From Rhodoferax sp. (GTDB taxonomy: Bacteria > Pseudomonadota > Gammaproteobacteria > Burkholderiales > Burkholderiaceae_C), in NCBI GenBank assembly GCA_029946045.1, contig JAQSDS010000059.1:1-7252 (forward strand): a DNA stretch of 7,252 nt. The letters are read 5' to 3'. The notes below the pieces were generated by a model, which saw only the letters and a list, made by a program, of their open reading frames with translations, did not search any database and had not been told where the DNA came from. Position numbers and translations under genes: made by a program. Shown piece after piece: positions 5,578 through 7,252 of this stretch; within the stretch, counting starts at the first letter, position 1, and every line of letters starts with the position of its first letter.

Positions 5578-6539
5578 ACACCAGCACCCATCCACCGATC
5601 GATGCAGCACTGCCTGAAACTGCATCACTCTCGACCTGGCACAGTTTCCTTGACAGCGACTTCATACACAGCTTCAAGCAATCGCCCACCGCGATGGTGT
5701 CGGCGCTGGTGCTTTTTCTGTTTATTGCCGTGGCGTTGCTCGCGCCCTGGCTTGCGCCACAAAATCCGTTTGACCCTGCTGCGCTAGAGCTGATGAACTC
5801 ACGCATTCCACCGGCCTGGATCGAAGGTGGCCAGTGGAAGTTCCCGCTTGGTACCGACGGCCAGGGCCGCGACCTGCTTTCCGTGCTGATGTATGGTCTG
5901 CGAATCTCGCTAATGGTGAGTTTTTGCGCCACGCTTTTTTCGCTGGTGGTGGGTGTCACGCTCGGCCTCATCAGCGGATACGCCGGTGGCTACCTCGACA
6001 ACCTCATCATGCGTCTGGCCGACATGCAGCTGAGCTTTCCCACCATCCTGGTGGCACTTCTGGTAGACGGTTTGTCTCGCGCTGTATTGCCGCGCTCGGT
6101 GCATGAACAGCTTGCCCTGTTCGTGGTGATCTTTGCCATCGGCATTTCCACCTGGGTGCAATACGCACGCACCGTGCGCGGTGCCACGATGGTGGAGAAA
6201 TCAAAAGATTACGTGCATGCCGCCAAGCTGATTGGCATGGGCCCGATGCGAATTCTTTTTCACCACGTGCTACCTAATGTGCTCGGGCCGGTGCTGGTGA
6301 TTGCCACCTTGTCACTGGGTTTGGGAATCCTTACCGAAGCTACGCTGAGCTTTCTGGGGCTGGGGGTGCCTCCCACCTCTCCCTCACTTGGCACCCTGAT
6401 CCGCGTGGGCAACGAAGTGCTTTTTTCGGGCGAATGGTGGGTTACGGTGATGCCGGGCGTGTGCCTTGTCATCCTCGTGCTGGCCATCAACCTGTTAGGG
6501 GACTGGCTGCGCGACGTATTTAATCCCAAGCTGAAGTGA
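5574..6539 (+). CDS. ABC transporter permease, DppC/OppC type
   Basis: The second channel subunit, 321 residues. It has a cytoplasmic N-terminus (SFLDSDFIHSFKQSPTA), a first span at about 40-62, then a periplasmic segment ending in LGTDGQGRDLLSVLMYGLRI (92-111), the most recognisable DppC/OppC motif. Further spans lie at about 112-136, 150-165, 178-197, 238-258 and 288-309. The EAA-type coupling loop is at 208-235 (KDYVHAAKLIGMG then HHVLPN). EATLSFLGLGVPPTSPSLGTL (255-275) and the ending DWLRDVFNPKLK are standard for the family. The start codon overlaps the previous stop as ATGA. Its stop lies within GTGA, which offers a possible overlapping start for the ATPase gene. Confidence 0.95.
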   Translation: MNTSTHPPIDAALPETASLSTWHSFLDSDFIHSFKQSPTAMVSALVLFLFIAVALLAPWLAPQNPFDPAALELMNSRIPPAWIEGGQWKFPLGTDGQGRDLLSVLMYGLRISLMVSFCATLFSLVVGVTLGLISGYAGGYLDNLIMRLADMQLSFPTILVALLVDGLSRAVLPRSVHEQLALFVVIFAIGISTWVQYARTVRGATMVEKSKDYVHAAKLIGMGPMRILFHHVLPNVLGPVLVIATLSLGLGILTEATLSFLGLGVPPTSPSLGTLIRVGNEVLFSGEWWVTVMPGVCLVILVLAINLLGDWLRDVFNPKLK

Positions 6540-6547
6540 GTACGCGC

Positions 6548-7252
6548 ATGACTTCTCAACCTGTCTTGACCGTGCAAGGCCTGCGCGTGGAGATTCCCAC
6601 CCGGCGCGGCCTGCTGCTGGCGCTGGACGACATCAACTTCAGTATCGCACCGGGTGAAATTCTTGGTTTTGTAGGCGAATCCGGTGCCGGCAAGTCGCTC
6701 ACCGGAATGGCCATTCTGGGCCTGCTCGACCCGCCAGGGCGTGTGGCCAGTGGCCAAATTCATCTGGGCGAGCGCCGCATCGACCAGCTCTCGCAACGCG
6801 AGATGCGCAAGGTACGCGGCAAGGAAATTGGTGCAGTGTTCCAGGATCCGCTGATGAGCCTGAACCCCCTGCTGCAAATCGGTGACCAATTGGTGGAGAC
6901 GATTCGCACCCACCTGCCAGTGTCGCATGACGAGGCAGTGCAGCGTGCACTGGCCCTGATGCATGCGGTGGGCATTCCAGCCCCCGAGGCACGTTTTACA
7001 GCCTACCCGCACCAGTTTTCCGGCGGCATGCGCCAACGCATCGTGATTGCGTTGGCTTTGTGCGCGGAGCCTCGGTTGGTGGTGGCCGACGAGCCGACCA
7101 CCGCACTCGACGTGTCGATCCAGGCGCAGGTGCTGCAGCTGCTGCGCCAACTGTGCCGCGATAAGGGCACCTCCATGCTGCTGGTCACACACGACATGGG
7201 CGTTATTGCCGAAACCGCCGACCGTGTGGCGGTGATGTACGCCGGGCGCATT
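6548..7252 (+). CDS. ABC transporter ATP-binding protein, DppD/OppD type (truncated by window end)
   Basis: The first 235 residues of a cytoplasmic ATPase that powers the importer; about 90 more would be expected, including the C-terminal oligopeptide-transporter extension. All nucleotide-binding elements are intact: Walker A GESGAGKS (43-50), Q-loop Q99 in VFQDPLMSLNP, signature FSGGMRQR (157-164), Walker B LVVADEP (177-183) followed by TTALD, and the switch histidine H215 in THDMGV. The PLMSLNP segment after the Q-loop is typical of peptide-type importers. ATG 6548 is chosen because the protein then begins like DppD relatives. A GTG at 6536 is in frame and overlaps the permease stop as GTGA; it would add four residues. 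A DppF-like partner ATPase probably follows outside the window. Confidence 0.95.
   Translation, partial: MTSQPVLTVQGLRVEIPTRRGLLLALDDINFSIAPGEILGFVGESGAGKSLTGMAILGLLDPPGRVASGQIHLGERRIDQLSQREMRKVRGKEIGAVFQDPLMSLNPLLQIGDQLVETIRTHLPVSHDEAVQRALALMHAVGIPAPEARFTAYPHQFSGGMRQRIVIALALCAEPRLVVADEPTTALDVSIQAQVLQLLRQLCRDKGTSMLLVTHDMGVIAETADRVAVMYAGRI

Noticed and set aside
6260..7192. Long minus-strand open frame across the permease and ATPase genes
   Set aside because: It is a shadow of two well-supported plus-strand genes and has no recognisable domain.

Overview
The window looks like a piece of a proteobacterial chromosome, most likely a betaproteobacterium of the Comamonadaceae type. That placement is inferred from a GC-rich coding right half, the codon use, and the layout of a GntR/FCD regulator next to a Dpp-like transporter. 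No rRNA or other marker gene is present to confirm it. It divides into an accessory-looking left third and an orderly metabolic operon on the right.

Left part (1-1260). Bases 1-500 hold no confident gene. They contain a cluster of short direct and inverted repeats around an AACTGCGCC core (111-155), which could be the end of an insertion element, and possibly a decayed minus-strand reading frame (136-334). Bases 502-1199, on the minus strand, encode a compact two-gene module that reads as a type II toxin-antitoxin system: a ribbon-helix-helix-like antitoxin first, then a PemK/MazF-like toxin whose start overlaps the antitoxin stop as TGATG. The module has a good sigma70-type promoter (TTGACA, 17 nt, TATCTT) and a perfect 17-bp palindrome over the -10 box, as expected for autorepression. 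The toxin gene carries four tandem TTTGGG hexamers that encode a (Pro-Lys)4 tract and form a textbook G-quadruplex pattern on the opposite strand.

Middle (1260-1992). This is a gene-poor, partly AT-rich stretch. It has a strong rho-independent terminator on the plus strand (1502-1533) with no obvious gene in front of it. Upstream of the regulator lies a cluster of related ATTGTTAACAAT-type motifs that are candidate operators.

Right part (1993-7252, all plus strand). A GntR-family regulator with an FCD ligand domain is followed 54 nt later by an exported family 5 solute-binding protein. After a 129-nt gap holding a perfect 13-bp hairpin come two DppB/DppC-type permeases, overlapping as ATGA, and a DppD/OppD-type ATPase cut off by the window end. 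Together they form a Dpp/Opp-class ABC importer: periplasmic capture, a heterodimeric membrane channel, and ATP hydrolysis. A second ATPase (DppF-like) probably lies just beyond the edge. The FCD regulator probably senses the transported solute or a product of it. The solute cannot be read from sequence alone; a di- or oligopeptide or a related small molecule is the default guess.
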